A stretch of 64,000 bases of DNA from the NCBI GenBank assembly GCA_043228905.1, contig JBHGNT010000014.1, forward strand, positions 7,068,001 to 7,132,000, given 5' to 3'. The translations under genes and the position numbers were made by a program. Origin of the DNA: Azolla caroliniana (Eukaryota; Polypodiophyta). Shown one piece after another: positions 1-12,087 of the stretch. The number at the start of each line of letters is the position of its first letter. The stretch's first letter is position 1. The notes beneath the pieces were generated by a model. It had not been told where the DNA came from and did no database searches. It worked only from the letters and a program-made list of their open reading frames with translations.

Positions 1-2
1 AT

Positions 3-3000
3 CTAAAGAAGATTTTCGCCGCGAGCACCACAACCAGGAAGCTTCAGCTCCGACAGGAGTTGAGCAACCTACGACAACGCGACTTGTCGGTGGCAGACTA
101 TACCTCAAAGATCAAGGATATCTGCGACTCCCTCGCCTCCATAGAGGTGAACATCGAGGAGAGCGAGATGGTCCAGATCTGTCTCAGAGGTTTGTCGTCG
201 AAGTTTGGAGCGTTCCGAACGGCTGTGTGTCCCCGGGAGAATACGCCGTCCTTTTTCGACTTACAGTCAATGCTCCTGGTAGAGGAGAACCACGCGGGTG
301 CGTCTACAAGCACACACACCGACAGTAGAATGTTGTACATGGAGGGAGATAGGCCCCGTGGACGTGGAGGACGAGGCGAGTCGGCGCGCAATGGAGGCGG
401 CCGACGAGATCAAGGAAGAAGCCACCGAAGTGATGCTGACAGCAACTCTGGACCCTCCGGAAACAGGGGGAGTCGAAGCGATGAGAACCGGCAAGGGAAG
501 GCCATCGCGGAGTGCTGGTACTGTGCCAAGAAAGGCCACAGGGAAAGTGAGTGTTGGAAGAAGCGCGCCGATTCGGAGAGAACCGGTTCCGGAAATGGCT
601 CCGGACATACCGACAAGGGAAATCGGCAGCGATTGCACTACGCCGAAGACTCCGGGAGAGCCAGAGAAGGGTCTGCCTTCGTGACGAGACACGAAGCAAG
701 CTCAATGAAATGGAGCACCCCGAGATCCGACGAGGTGTGGTACGTAGACTCCGTCGCGTCAAACCACATGCCGAGCCATAAGGAGTGGTTCTCGTACCTT
801 GAAAAACCAATACAACATGGAGTAGTCGCAACTGGAGATGACACTCCGCATCCGATCGCGAATGTCGGAGAAGTCCCCCTTAGCCATGTCGGGCAGAAAG
901 GGAAACTCATGAATGTGTTGCACGTTCCGACAATCACAAAGAACTTGGTCTCGGTTGGATAGATCGTCGACCAAGGGATGGAGGTTCGATTTACACACCT
1001 CGGGTGCTTCATTGAGGAAGAAGGCCGTGTGATTGCGCAAGGGCGCAGAGATGGGAGGATGTTCATCCTCGATTCCACTGACGGCGGCACCGCAATGTTC
1101 GCGAAGGGACAAAAATCCGAGTCGGACATCGACTTGTGGCATAAGCGGATAGGCCACATCAACTACCAGCGGCTTCAAGATCTGCAATCGAAACAGGTAG
1201 TGTTCGGATTGCCCAAATTTAGTGGCCGAAAGGCACAAATTTGTGAAGCCTGCCAGCTCGGGAAGTAACACCGACTTCGTTTCCCAAACGAGCGAAACCG
1301 GAGCCAGAACAAGCTCAACCTTATACACTCCGATGTATGGGGGCCGACACAAAACGTTAGTCATGGCAGAAGCCGATATTTCGTCTCCTTCATCGACGAC
1401 CACACGCGGCACACGTGCATCTACCTCATTGAGAGGAAGAGCGAAGTCTTCAACTGTTTCCGGGACCTCAAAGGGCTCGTGGAAACGGAAACGGGACGAA
1501 AGATCAAGTGCCTGCGGTCGGATGGCGGGAAAGAGTACTTTTCCGGTTAATTCAACGGTTATCTACAACAAATGGGAATTCGGCGTGAATTCAGTTGTAG
1601 ATACACGCCGGAGCAGAACGGCGTGGCCGAGAGGAAGAATCGGTCAGTTGTGGAAGCGGCACGGGCAATGCTGGAGGAGAAGAGCTTGCCCAAGTTCTAC
1701 TGGGCCGAGGCGGTAAGGACCGCGGTATACATCCAGAACCAGATCGGAGACAAAGTGTCGGCGCATGAGCTATATTTCGGAACAAAACCGAACTTGCGAC
1801 ACTTGAGGGTGTTCGGTAGCATTGCGTATGTGCATGTACTGAAGGAGAAGAGGAGGGAGTTGGACGCAAAGGCCGAGAAATGCATTTTGGTCGGCTACTC
1901 GGACGAACAGAAGGGTTATAAGTGCTATAACCCTCGCACCAAACAAGCGCGTGTTAGCCGCGACGTTGTGTTTGATGAGTCCGCGTACTGGTACCAGCCC
2001 CCGACTCCGAACCCCGACTCCAATCCGAGCTCTGACGATGAGGTCAGCGAGGCCGAGATGTCTCCGGATGAGCCCGAAATCGAGACCCGCGAAGAGAGTC
2101 CGATTTCACTCCGTTTAAGTGGACCAATTGGACGACTGAGTCGGTACGACCAGTCTGATGAAGAGCCGGCGAGTAGTGGAGACTCGGCCGTGCATTCCCC
2201 GCGCAAGAAGCCGAGGAGACGGCTTACCCGCAAAGAGAAAGGGAAGAAGAAGGTGTCGGATCCCGGCACGGATAAGAACGAGTCAGACCGACGGGAGTCC
2301 GACTTCGAGGGAACCGGTGACGGGTCTTTAAAGGTGAAGTCCGCGTCGACCGAGAAGGCCTCGACATCGGCTAATGTGAGATTACGCCGATCTACCCGCC
2401 AGAAGAATCCTGTTTTACGGTTCGGATACAACGAGTACATGGCGCATCATTATGCGTACATGACCCGTGTAGCGGAAGTGCGTGAGCCGGAGAGCTACGC
2501 AGAAGCGGCTAAAGACGCGAATTGGCGTGCCGCGATGGAGGAAGAGATGCACGCATTGGCGGAGAACGAGACCTGGGACCTGGTTGACGCACCGAGAGGG
2601 GTAAAACCGATCGGGTGTAGGTGGGTGTACAAGGTCAAGTACAACACCGATGGCTCGGTCAACCGGTTCAAGGCTCGGTTAGTGGCAAAGGGCTATGCGC
2701 AGAAACACGGCATCAACTACGATGAGACGTTTGCGCCGGTCGCGAAAATGACGACCGTCCGTGTTTTGCTCGTAGTAGCTGCGATGAAGGGGTGGCACTT
2801 AGATCAGATGGATGAAAAGAATGTGTTCCTGCAAGGTGACCTTCAGGAACAGGTGTACATGGTACAACCCCCCCGATTTCCCTCTGGAACGAACTCCTCG
2901 GCAGTATGCTGACTGAAGAAGTCCCTTTACGGACTGAAGCAAGCCCCGCGTGCCTGGAACACGACGATCATGCAACAAATGCGTTGGATGGGCTTCATCA

Positions 3001-4565
3001 CGTCAAAATCGGACTCTTCCCTGTTCATCCGGAAAGGTCGACTCGAACTGGTTAGTATTTTACTATATGTTGGTGACTTGGTCATCACCGGCGCAGACCT
3101 AGGTGAAATCGACCGCGTGAACCTCCAGCTTGCGGCATCGTTCGACATGAAGGATCTGGGGGACCTTCATTACTTCCTCGGGATCGAAGTGATCCGTACC
3201 CCCGAAGGCATATTAATCAGCCAACGTCATTACGTGCTGAGTATGCTCTTCAAATTCGGGATGGCCGACTGTAAGTCCGTCTCGACTCCTCTGGACAGAA
3301 CCGTCAAGCTTCGTCCCGATACGAGAAAGGTATGCGACCCGACGAGGTTCCGAAAAATTGTCGGAAACCTCATATACTTAACCATCACCTGACCCGACCT
3401 CAGTTATCCGGTCGGAGTGATCAGTCAGTTCATGGCGCGACCTACCGAGGAGCATCTCCAGTGTGCGCAACGCATACTTCGATATGTCAACGGCACTAAG
3501 GACCGGGGACTACTATATCGGACCGGTGCAGCCGCGCAGTTAGTCGGCTACACCGATGTTGATTGGGCTGGCAACGCCGCCGATCGCCGATCCACGTCCG
3601 GATACGCGTTCTCCCTCAGGAGTGCCGCGATCGCGTGGAGCAGTAAGAAGTAGCCGACAGTTGCACTATCGAGCACCGAAGCTGAGTACGGAGGAGCGGC
3701 TGTCACGACATGCGAAGCCATATAGTTGAAGCGGCTAATTAAGGACCTGCAAGAGGAGGTGTCAGATCTGACGACGATCTACTGCGACAACCTCAACAGC
3801 ATCCAGCTCGCGAAAAACCCCGTTTTTCACGCACGGACCAAGCACATTGAGGTGCACTACCATTTCGTCCGTGAGCGTGTCCTTTCCGGGGAAGTCGAAC
3901 TTCAGTACGTTCCGACGGATCGGCAGACTGCTAACATCTTCACCAAGCCTCTTGGTCTAGACAATTTGCGGCAATTCTCAGGTGCGCTTGTATTAAGTCA
4001 CCTCGACGTGCCAAACTTGAGGGGGAGAACAGTCCCGAACGACCAAGCAAGGCAGCAGGAAAGGAGCGTAGACTGCGACACCACCGAGTCGGTTGACTTG
4101 GTTGTCGAGTTCGACTTCGGATCGACTGAAGAAGCCGAGGGCGGACCCGCAGAAAAGTTCGGAAGCGGACAGAAGGGGAGCAGCCGAAGGAGAGAGCCAA
4201 AGCCAACCACGCATGGGGAAGATGACACCATCGAGGGCGAGGAGACCGAAGACAAGTTGGAGACAGCCAACTCGGACGAGAGGGAAAACCGATCGGAGGT
4301 AGCCGAGTCGGTTCGGATGTTTGATTCAGATACGCTGAATCAACCAAGGCCCAAGCGGAAGAAAAGACAACAGGAGAAGCGTCAACACCACAATAGCAGA
4401 AGAGCTGAGAAGGGCCACATGAGCAGACAAGCCGACCGAAAGGGTCGAAGCGCGCAGAGTCGAACAGGTCGAGGAGTGCGAGCGAGGCGTGAAGCCAGAA
4501 GGAACCGGAGCTGTGAGCCCGAAGATCCCGAAGAGCCTCAAGTTGAGCTTGAGGGGGAGTGTTGA
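3..4565 (+). pseudogene. copia F1 gag-pol polyprotein, decayed by point mutations
   Basis: A single reading frame runs through the whole element without a frameshift. Domains in order: copia-type gag; CCHC zinc knuckle (513-554); aspartic protease with Asp at 747 but Val in place of the usual Gly of DSG (753-755); integrase HHCC region and DDE core (about 1,130-1,700); reverse transcriptase (about 2,500-3,400) with YVGD instead of YVDD (Gly at 3,072); RNase H (about 3,540-3,960). Seven in-frame stops lie at 960, 1266, 1548, 2910, 3390, 3651 and 3723. By comparison with sister copies and conserved motifs, each is one transition from Gln, Arg or Trp. A charged tail of about 190 residues follows RNase H, and its stop codon is formed by the first bases of the LTR. 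The lost Asp in YVDD suggests a catalytically dead copy even without the stops. Confidence 0.93.
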
Positions 4566-5061
4566 GAGACAAGCTCAACATCGGCCGGATCGGCTGAAGA
4601 AGCCGAGGACTGGATCGGTTGGGCTCGATCGGTTAGGCCGAATGCGTAAACCGGTACGCAGACTGGTGCGTAGGTTAGGCCGAATGCGTAAACCTGTACG
4701 CAGACCAGTGCGTAGGTAGGGCCGGATCAGTGTGTAAACCGGGAGGCCGTTAGGAAAGATATTCCGTGAGGAATATATTTGGGAGTTACTGTAGGAGCTC
4801 TTAATGAGCATTGAAGTACTGTCAGTACTTCGGTCAGTCCTTCTAGGACTTGTATAAAAGTGTTCATTGAACACACATATGTATAGAGTGTGGTGAATAG
4901 AGATTGAGGACCTTTTTGAATATAGTTCTTGTTTTTTCTCTCTCTCTCACTCTCTCTCTGTCTCTCCCGCGTATATTGCGTAAGCTCAAGCTCTCCATTA
5001 AACCTGAGTTTTCTTCCTTCTGTTCGGTCTTCATACTTGTTTCCGCACGCTACTTTTTACA
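4560..5061 (+). repeat. 3' LTR of copia F1
   Basis: It begins TGTTGAGAGACAAG and ends TTTTTACA, the TG...CA form of an LTR. A TATA-like TATAAAAG lies near 4,853, followed by a CT-rich tract. Two imperfect copies of a roughly 42-bp unit containing CGAATGCGTAAACC lie at about 4,636-4,718 in the U3 part. The LTR of F3 at 14,997-15,382 is the same family in the other orientation. Confidence 0.9.
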
Positions 5062-6074
5062 ATTCCCCATCCAGACACAACCGTGATCACTGGTTGTGTA
5101 GGATGAGAAGTATTTACGGTCCGGGGTAAGGTGGAATGACGCTCCGGAATCAACAACCCACATTGTCTCGTCGCCGGCAAGGTTCAACTCACTCTCCTCG
5201 GTGATGAGCATCAACTCTTCTTCACTTGCCGCGATTGACGTTGTTCCCTTCCGGTCCGTTCCCCTCCGGTCTTTACCGTTCCGATCCGGTGTCCGCTTCG
5301 AATCGGTACCATCGGTTTCCTTGTCTTTCCGGAAGTGCCGACAGTTCTTCTTGAAGTGTCCCGGCTTGTCGCAGTAGAAGCAGGTAGGCCTCCCGCTTCA
5401 CTTTGACCGTGTCCTCGACTTCTTCTAGTTCTAGGGACTACGGTTCCTTTGTCTTCCGCGTTCTGATTCGGTAATGAGCGCTTTAGAGTTGGAGTTCGTA
5501 TCCTTGTCTTTCTGACACGCCTCCTCATGTAGCAAGCTCGACTTCACTCTTGTTAGGGATAACTGTTTCCCTTCCGACCCGACGTTGCCCAAAGTGACAA
5601 CCAACGTCTCCCAGCTATCTGGGAGGGAACCGAGCAGGAGTAGTGCGAGTACCTCATCGGCGAGAGGTACGTCTAATGATGTTGCTTGGTGGATGAGCCC
5701 CTAGAAGGCATTCATGTGCTCCGCCATGCTGGAGCCATCTTGGTACCGGAGTCTTACTAGCTTTCGAAATACCGAAACCTGATTAACAACATTTTTGTTT
5801 TGAAACATAATGCCGATCTTCTTCCAGAGCTCATGAGCCTTGCTCTCTTCATTGAAGTTGTTGTATAGACTCATGTCGATGAAGCACCGTATGTACGCCA
5901 TTGTCTTCATGTGCATCACCTCCCATATCGTGGCATTGATTTTGTCTAGTCTCTTGTCCCTGAACTGAACCGGCAACCAAAGGTCTTTAACCACAACCAT
6001 GTCCCTCATTTTTTACTTCCACACTGAGTAATTGGAGCCGGTGAGCTTGAACATGCCTCCCAACGAGTCGTCCA
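5062..6074 (-). pseudogene. copia C2 gag and partial protease
   Basis: Translation starts at the ATG at 6,074, shortly after the primer-binding site. The gag part contains the copia-type sequence around RDMVVVKDLWLPVQF. A CCHC knuckle (CFYCDKPGHFKKNC) lies near 5,338-5,383, and the protease motif VDSGASFHL near 5,130. A stop shortly after the start and frame breaks near 5,520-5,700 make it non-functional. The product would be the capsid precursor and the beginning of the protease of a retrotransposon particle. Confidence 0.85.
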
Positions 6075-6091
6075 TTTTTCTGTGTCGTTTC

Positions 6092-6103
6092 GCTCTGATA
6101 CCA
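6092..6103 (-). other. primer-binding site of C2 (tRNA-iMet type)
   Basis: The minus strand reads TGGTATCAGAGC three bases after the LTR end, the usual plant copia primer-binding site complementary to the 3' end of initiator tRNA-Met. Confidence 0.92.
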
Positions 6104-6106
6104 GTT

Positions 6107-6749
6107 TGACATGAAATACGTGGATTAATCTTCGGTCACAACCGAAGCGTAGATCACTTGATGACAATCAAAACAAAAACGAAATGGGAATGGAGGTAAG
6201 TACACCGAAACAAAAAGAGATTACACAGGATATTAACGTGGAAAACCTTGAGAGGGAAAAACCACGGGAGTCCACAGACTCCAAACTATCACTTTATAAA
6301 GTAATACAACAGGGAGAACAAAGGCAACGACCTCTTGCTCAGAATCTTCGCCTAGCGGCGGTTACAACAGGGACATGCTCTATATCGCTCTCTTTGTCTC
6401 TCTCTTTGTATAGTCGTTACACCAAAAAAAAAGAGTGTTACACAAAGTTTGCCCTAGGTCATATTTATACTAATATGACTTTCGGCTATTTACAAAATAT
6501 AGCCCAGTGGGCTCTCTTGAACATATTTACATATATGTCCCTTCATCCGGTGAGAGGTTCTCACCGGACCTGCAACATCCAGTTCTCACTGGGTCTTCTG
6601 TTGCCGGGTTCTCGTCATCCAGTTCTCAGTAGGTCTTCTGTTGCCGGGTACTCCACATCCGGTTTCGACCGAGGCCGATCGGGCTCGGCGGAATTGCTCA
6701 TCAACACTGTTCTTCTCACTTCCCATCCGGAGGGACCTATTTCCTAACA
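6107..6749 (-). repeat. 5' LTR of copia C2
   Basis: On the minus strand it runs from TGTTAGGAAATAGG to TTTCATGTCA. It shares the C-family signature (GTCCCTCCGGATGGG near the start, AAATATGACC-like bases near a TATA region). The U3 part holds about three imperfect tandem copies of a roughly 34-bp unit containing TCTTCTGTTGCCGGGT (about 6,565-6,660). Confidence 0.88.
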
Positions 6750-9650
6750 GTACACCCATTTGCAATTGATCGGTTTACAGTGTCGGGAAGGGTCAACGAG
6801 GTCCCATGTGTCGTTGCCATCTAGTGCCCGCATTTCTTCCTCCATAGCGGCATGCCAATTTGCGTCCTTTGCCGCTTCTGCATAGCTCACCGGCTCACGC
6901 ACTTCCGCCACCTTAGTCATGAATGCATAATGATATGCCATGTACTCATTGTACCTGTACCGGGTAACAGGGTTCTTCAGGCGGGAAGACTGGCGTAACT
7001 TGGTATTACCAGGTTTCGGGCCCTTGTTGGCCAGGTCAAACTTTGTTCCCGAAGATCCGCCTTCATCCTTTTCGGAGTCGGATTCGCTCCGATCCGAATC
7101 AACCTTGCCAGTTTCGTATTCCGACATCTTCTTCTTCCCCTTCTCTTTGCGCGTGAACCGTCTCCTCGGTTCCTTGCGCAGGGAGAGCACGCCAAAGTCT
7201 CCACTACTCGCCGGTTCTTCATCCGATTGGTCAGTTTGACGCAGTTGCTCGTTCAATCCGCTCAACCGAAATGATTCCGGACTCTCTTCTAGAGTCTCCA
7301 GCTCGTCATCTTTTATCTAGACCTCCTCGGGCTCACTAGCCTCATCTTCCGGAATCGGGTCTTCGTCGGGAGTTGGAGTCGGTAAGGAGTACCATGATGC
7401 CGTCTAAGCAAAATTAACATCTCGGCTTACTCGGACCTGCTTAGTCCAGGGGTTATAACACTTATACCCTTTTTGCTCATTTGAGTAACCGACGAGAATG
7501 CACTTCTCTGACTTCGGATACAGCTTCCTCCACTTCTCATCTGATACATGCACATGTGCTATGCTACCGAATATCCAAAGGTGTCTCAAATTCGGCTTTC
7601 GCCTGAAATACAACTCATGTGCTGACACCTTGTCACCGATCCTGTTTTGGATGTGGACGGTCGTCCGAACCACCTCGACCCAGTAAAAATGGAGCATGCT
7701 CTTCTCCTCTAGCTTTGCCCTTGTCGTGTCGACAATCGACCGGTTCTTCCTTTTGGCAACACCGTTTTGCTCCAGTGTGTACCTGCAACTGAATTCTCTC
7801 TAAATTCCGTTGTCCTGCAGATAACTATGGAATTGGCCAGAAAAATATTCTTCCCCGCCATCCGACCGCAGGCACTTGATCTTCCTCTCCATTTCCCGTT
7901 GAACCAAGCTTTGAAGGTTTTGGAAACACTCGAAGACTTCGCTCTTCGTCTCGATGAGGTAGATCCACATGTGCCGGCTGTAGTTGTCGATGAAGGAGAC
8001 GAAATACCGACTCCCGCCAAGACTAACGTTTTGTGGTGGTCCCCATACATCCGAATGGATTAAATCGAGCTTGTTATGGCTCCGGTTTCGATCGGTGGGG
8101 AATGGAAGCCGGTGTTGCTTCCCGAGTTGGCAGACTTGACAAATTTCGGCCCTCCAGCCGCTAAATTTCGGCAAACCGAAAACGACTTGTTTCGATTGCA
8201 GGTCTTGAAGCCTCTGATAATTGACATGGTCGATCCGCTTGTGCCACAGGTTGATGTCCGATTCGACCTTCTGCCTTTTCGCAAAACATAGCGGTGCCGA
8301 CATAATTAGTGTTGAGGATGAACATCCTCCCGTCTCTGCGCCCTTGCGCAATTATCTGACCCTCTTCCTTGATGAAAAACCCTAGGTGCATAAACCGCAC
8401 CTGGATCCCCTGGTCAACGATTTGCCCAACTGACACTAGGTTCTCTGTGATAGTCGGAACGTGTAGTACGTTCATCAGGTTCCCCTTTTGTCCGACATGG
8501 CTTAAAGGGACTTCTCCGACATGCACAATCGGATGAGGGGTGTCATCTCCGGTTTCGACAATCCCTGGTTGTTCTAGTTTCTCCAAAAAAGAGAACCACT
8601 CTTCATGGCTCGTCATATGGTTGGAGGCTCCGGAATCAGTGTACCAGACTTCCTCCGATCTAGAAATAGTCTTCTTCATCGAGTTAGGCTTGTCATCACG
8701 AAGGCTGGCCCTTTACCGGTTTTCCCAGTTCTGGATCCTTCCACGTAGTGCGAGCTTTGCCGGTTCTCCCGACCGGTTTTGCCGGATCCGGATTTTTCCG
8801 AATCAGGGTGCTTCTTCCAGCACTCGCTTTCCCTATGCCGCTTTTTTCCACAGTACTAGCATTCCATGTCGGCCTTTCCTTGCCGGTTCCCGGCATCGCT
8901 TTCACTCCCCCTACTTGTGGAGGGTGTGGAACTGCTGTCGCCACTACCTCTACGCCTCCGATCCTACTCTTGTCGGCCACCTCCATTGCATGCCAACCCA
9001 CCTCGTCCACCATGTCCATGGGGCCGATCTATCTCCATGTATAGCATCCGACCTTCCGATTGAGTGGTCCTTGACCCACTCGCGTGGTTTTCTTCGACCA
9101 TCAGCATCAATTGTAAGTCGAAGAAGGACGGTGGTTTCTCCCGGGAGTAGATCGTTGTCCGGATTGGCCCGTACCTTGTGAGCTAGACCACCGAGGCAAA
9201 TTTGTACCATCTCGTCTTCGTCCACCGTGACGTTGATGGACCCGAGTGCATCGCAAATCTCCTTTATCTTGGTGGTGTAGTCCATAACCGACATGTCTCT
9301 TTGCCGGATGTTGTTCAGCTCTTGCTGGAGTTGCAACTTACGAGTTGTTGTACTTGCGGCGAAAATTTTCCGTAGATTTTCCTAGGCCTCCTTCGGCGTC
9401 TTTGCATCCTTGATGTAGCTAAGCATTTCATCATGCACACCGGACGCGAGACAGTACAGTACCCGACTCGCACCTTGCTCCCATACCGGAAAGTCTTTGT
9501 GTGACGGCTCGGTGCTACTTCATTTGTTCCTTCCACGAAGCTCCAATATCCAGGCCCCAACAACTACTGGTGCATTTTATATGACAAGGACGCGTAATTG
9601 CTCCGGTTGAGCTTCTCTGTTGGAAGTGAATTCACCATTCCTCTGTCCAT
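6750..9650 (-). pseudogene. copia F2 gag-protease-integrase-(RT start)
   Basis: The ATG at 9,650 opens a gag whose early residues (LNRSNYAS) match F4. The gag core (RQRDMSVMDYTTKIKEICDALG) is at about 9,310-9,240, and the zinc-knuckle region near 8,830. The protease has an intact VWYTDSGASNHM (about 8,640). The integrase has the HHCC region near 8,250-8,130, the FIDNYSRH core and the EYFSGQF stretch near 7,830. The acidic linker and first RT residues (CKWVY) end at 6,750. Stops near 9,570 and several frame changes in the gag spacer disable it. Confidence 0.88.
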
Positions 9651-9750
9651 ATCTTCTCTCTGTTTATTGTTGCCGGGTTCTAGGGTTCTTCTACGAAAGC
9701 AAGCGTTGGGTGCAGAGGTCCTCAACCCTCGCGCTCTGATACCATGTGAA

Positions 9751-10201
9751 TGTTAATGTGCGGAAGCGTCAGACAGGACTGGCTCAGCTAGATAGCAACA
9801 GAAAATGAGATGAAGGTTTAATGGAATAGCTTAAAACACAGAGTATATACAGGGGAGACAGAGAGAGCAGAACATAGAACTATATTTAAAAATTAACTTT
9901 AAAACTTTGTGCATACAACGTGCTAAACAACACTATTTATACAAGTCCATAAAGGACTAACAAGTACTTCAATGCTCACACGTGCGACTGACACTAACTA
10001 GGAGACAATGATTACCTAGTAGTCTAGGCTACTACTAGGCTTACGGTTCCCGCTCGAATCCGGCTCTCCGATCCGGCTCCCCGAACCGGCCGGTTGTTTC
10101 CGGATACTATCCGGATACCGATCCGGCTCATCCTTCCGGATGCCGATACGTCTCAGGCTTATTCAGCCGATCCGGATCCGGTTGAGCTTGCTCGCTCAAC
10201 A
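9751..10201 (-). repeat. 5' LTR of copia F2
   Basis: On the minus strand it starts TGTTGAGCGAGCAAGC and ends CGCACATTAACA. A primer-binding site TGGTATCAGAGC (9,744 to 9,733) follows seven bases inside. It contains a TATA-like TATAAATAG about 9,940 and a CTCTCTCTGTCTCTCC tract shared with the other F LTRs. Confidence 0.88.
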
Positions 10202-11647
10202 GGTTGTAGAACTTGTATGCCTTCTTCTCGGACGAGTATCCTATGAGGATACATTCCTCCGACTTCGTGTCGAGCTTTTGTCATTGTTCGTTCGGGATGC
10301 ATACATTTGGAATGCTTCCGAACACCTTGAGGTGTGATAGGATCGGCTTCCTTTCGACGAGGAGCTCGTATGGAGTTAGCTCATGCACTCCATTAGTGGT
10401 GCACCAGTTCATGAGATAGACGACCGTGGATGCCGCTTCGGCCCAATAGAAGTTCGGCATGTGCTTCTCATGCATCATGGCATGTGCTACCTTGAGTATT
10501 TGCCGATTCTTCCTTTCGGCTACTACATTTTGTTGGAGTGTGTGTCGGCATGAGAATTCTCTCCAAATGCCTTCACTTTGGAGGTAGGAGGTGAATTCAT
10601 CGGAGAAGTACTCATTTCCTCCGTCCGGTCGTAGGCATTGAATGTGCCGACCGGTTTCTTTTTCGACTTGGCCCTTGAGGTTTTGGAAGTGGGAGAACTC
10701 TTTGTTGTTCTTCTTCATCAGGAAGATCCACGCGTAGTGTGAGTAGTCGTCAATGAAGGTAACGTAGAATTGGCATCCGCCGATCGTCGACGTTTGAGCC
10801 GGTCCCCATACATCCAAGTGTATGATGTCAAGGAGTCCTTTGCTTGTGGAACTCTCCTTCGGAAATGGGAGTCGATGTTGTTTGCCGAGGTGACACGCTT
10901 CGCATACTCGGTCGACTCATTTTGACTCGAATGTCGGAAGTGTGATGACGACTCCCTTTGATTGCATAGCTCGGAGCCATTGGAGGTTTATGTGGCGGAT
11001 TCTCTCGTGCCACAACTCGATGCATGTCTCAGTTTTGAGACTTTTAGCGTACATTGCCGATTTCACCTCGTTTGAATCGAGGATGAACATTCGACCATCT
11101 CTCCGCCCCTTAGCTATGAGTTGGCCATCTTTCTCGATGAAGAGTTCATCGTTGTTGAAGTGGACTTGCATGCCTTGCTCTACGATTTGGCCAACGGAGA
11201 CCAAATTCTTCGTTATTGTGGGCACATGCAAGACATTCTTGATGCAAGTTTGCTCGGCTTCTTTCCCGAATGGGACATTGCTGATGTGCCGAATGGGATG
11301 TGTGGTGTCGTCTCCCGCTCTATGAAGTTGGGTCGTTCCAGCATTCGTAAGTCATGAAACCACTCTTGGTGTGACGTCATATGATGTGAGGCGCCGGAAT
11401 CAACGAACCACACTTCTTCTGAGTTGGAGGTGCTTGTGGAGTTAGAAGCCGTCATAGAGTTCGCTCTATGTCTCATTACGAATAGACCACCGTAGTCGTC
11501 GTATTCGGAGTTGTTGGCGTAGTTTGTGTGTTGTTGGCTTGTCAAAGCTGACTCACTTCTCTTTTTCTGACACTCCTCTTCGCGATGGCCGATTTTGCCG
11601 CAATAGTTGCAAGCAATAGATCACGTTTGTTGACTTTGTTCGGCATG
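10202..11647 (-). pseudogene. copia H fragment: zinc knuckle, protease, integrase
   Basis: This remnant belongs to a different copia family from C and F. Minus strand order: CCHC knuckle (CNYCGKIGHREEEC, about 11,560-11,620), protease (VWFVDSGASHHM near 11,400), integrase HHCC region (about 11,020-10,870), then integrase core and C-terminal part (about 10,817-10,220). It is cut on the right by gypsy E1 (11,648) and on the left by copia F2 (10,201), so H is the oldest layer in this part. Frame breaks occur near 10,830 and 11,215. Confidence 0.86.
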
Positions 11648-12077
11648 TGTCAGGAATAGTACTAAAACATATAGAGAATTCGTACTGGAGAAGGGAAGTA
11701 CTATTAGTACTAAGAGGACGGGACTGCGTAAGACTCCCGAGAGAGGGAGAGATAAGAAGAGAGAGAGAGAGAGAGAGATGATGATGATAACAGATGATAT
11801 ATTATATGAAGAGTAAGTACAAAATGGCTATGAGGCTTAAGACTGGCGTTGAACCAATTTGGTTCAACATAATGCCTTGTGCCTCCTTTTATAGTGTTCT
11901 CAAGAGGAGTCCTGAAGCTTCTAGAATGTTCCAGAGAAATCTAGAATATACATTAATTTCCTATAATAAAACTTAAATGAAAATAATATCCTACGTATTA
12001 TAATAGATTGTGTAATGGTCAATAGCTCGACCCATATAACATAAGATCATGGGTTCGAGTCTTGCCATATCATGACA
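11648..12077 (-). repeat. 3' LTR of gypsy E1
   Basis: On the + strand it reads from TGTCAGGAATAGTAC to ATCATGACA. The minus-strand TATA box (complement of 11,887-11,893) is followed, 33 nt later, by the palindromic segment at 11,849-11,868. The right tip holds the tRNA-like segment with GGTTCGAGTCT. A GA-rich tract is at 11,740-11,780. The polypurine tract is the complement of 12,078-12,093. Confidence 0.9.
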
Positions 12078-12087
12078 CTATCCCCCT

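Larger units (their letters stand above)
1..5061 (+). mobile_element. Ty1/copia retrotransposon F1 (5' end outside the window)
   Basis: This is a copia element cut by the window edge. The order gag, protease, integrase, reverse transcriptase, RNase H identifies the copia superfamily. It ends in a 3' LTR preceded by a purine-rich tract (TTGAGGGGGAG). Immediately to the right, a protease-coding segment of another copia (C2, opposite strand) starts abruptly at the LTR edge, so F1 inserted into C2. The right-hand target flank is ATTCC; its partner lies outside the window. Related F copies occur at 6.75-10.2, 15.0-16.3, 17.3-18.2 and 60.8-64 kb. Confidence 0.93.
5062..6749 (-). mobile_element. Ty1/copia retrotransposon C2 (5' LTR, gag, start of protease)
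   Basis: On the minus strand the order is LTR (6,749 to 6,107), primer-binding site, gag, start of protease. The coding stops at F1, which inserted into the protease region. The C2 LTR starts exactly where the copia F2 coding sequence breaks off at 6,750, so C2 itself inserted into F2. Related C copies: C3 (18.7-27.8 kb), C4 (32.1-34.75 kb) and C5 (54.0-59.05 kb). Confidence 0.88.
6750..10201 (-). mobile_element. Ty1/copia retrotransposon F2 (3' part replaced by C2 insertion)
   Basis: Reading the minus strand: 5' LTR 10,201 to 9,751, primer-binding site at 9,744 to 9,733, gag, protease, integrase and the start of reverse transcriptase. Coding breaks at 6,750 where the C2 LTR begins. The right end abuts an older copia (H) in the middle of its integrase, so F2 inserted into H. 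Confidence 0.9.

Noticed and set aside
304-831. Minus-strand frame of 175 codons in F1 gag
   Set aside because: Lies opposite a clear copia gag with zinc knuckle; no domain, and not kept in F2 or F4.
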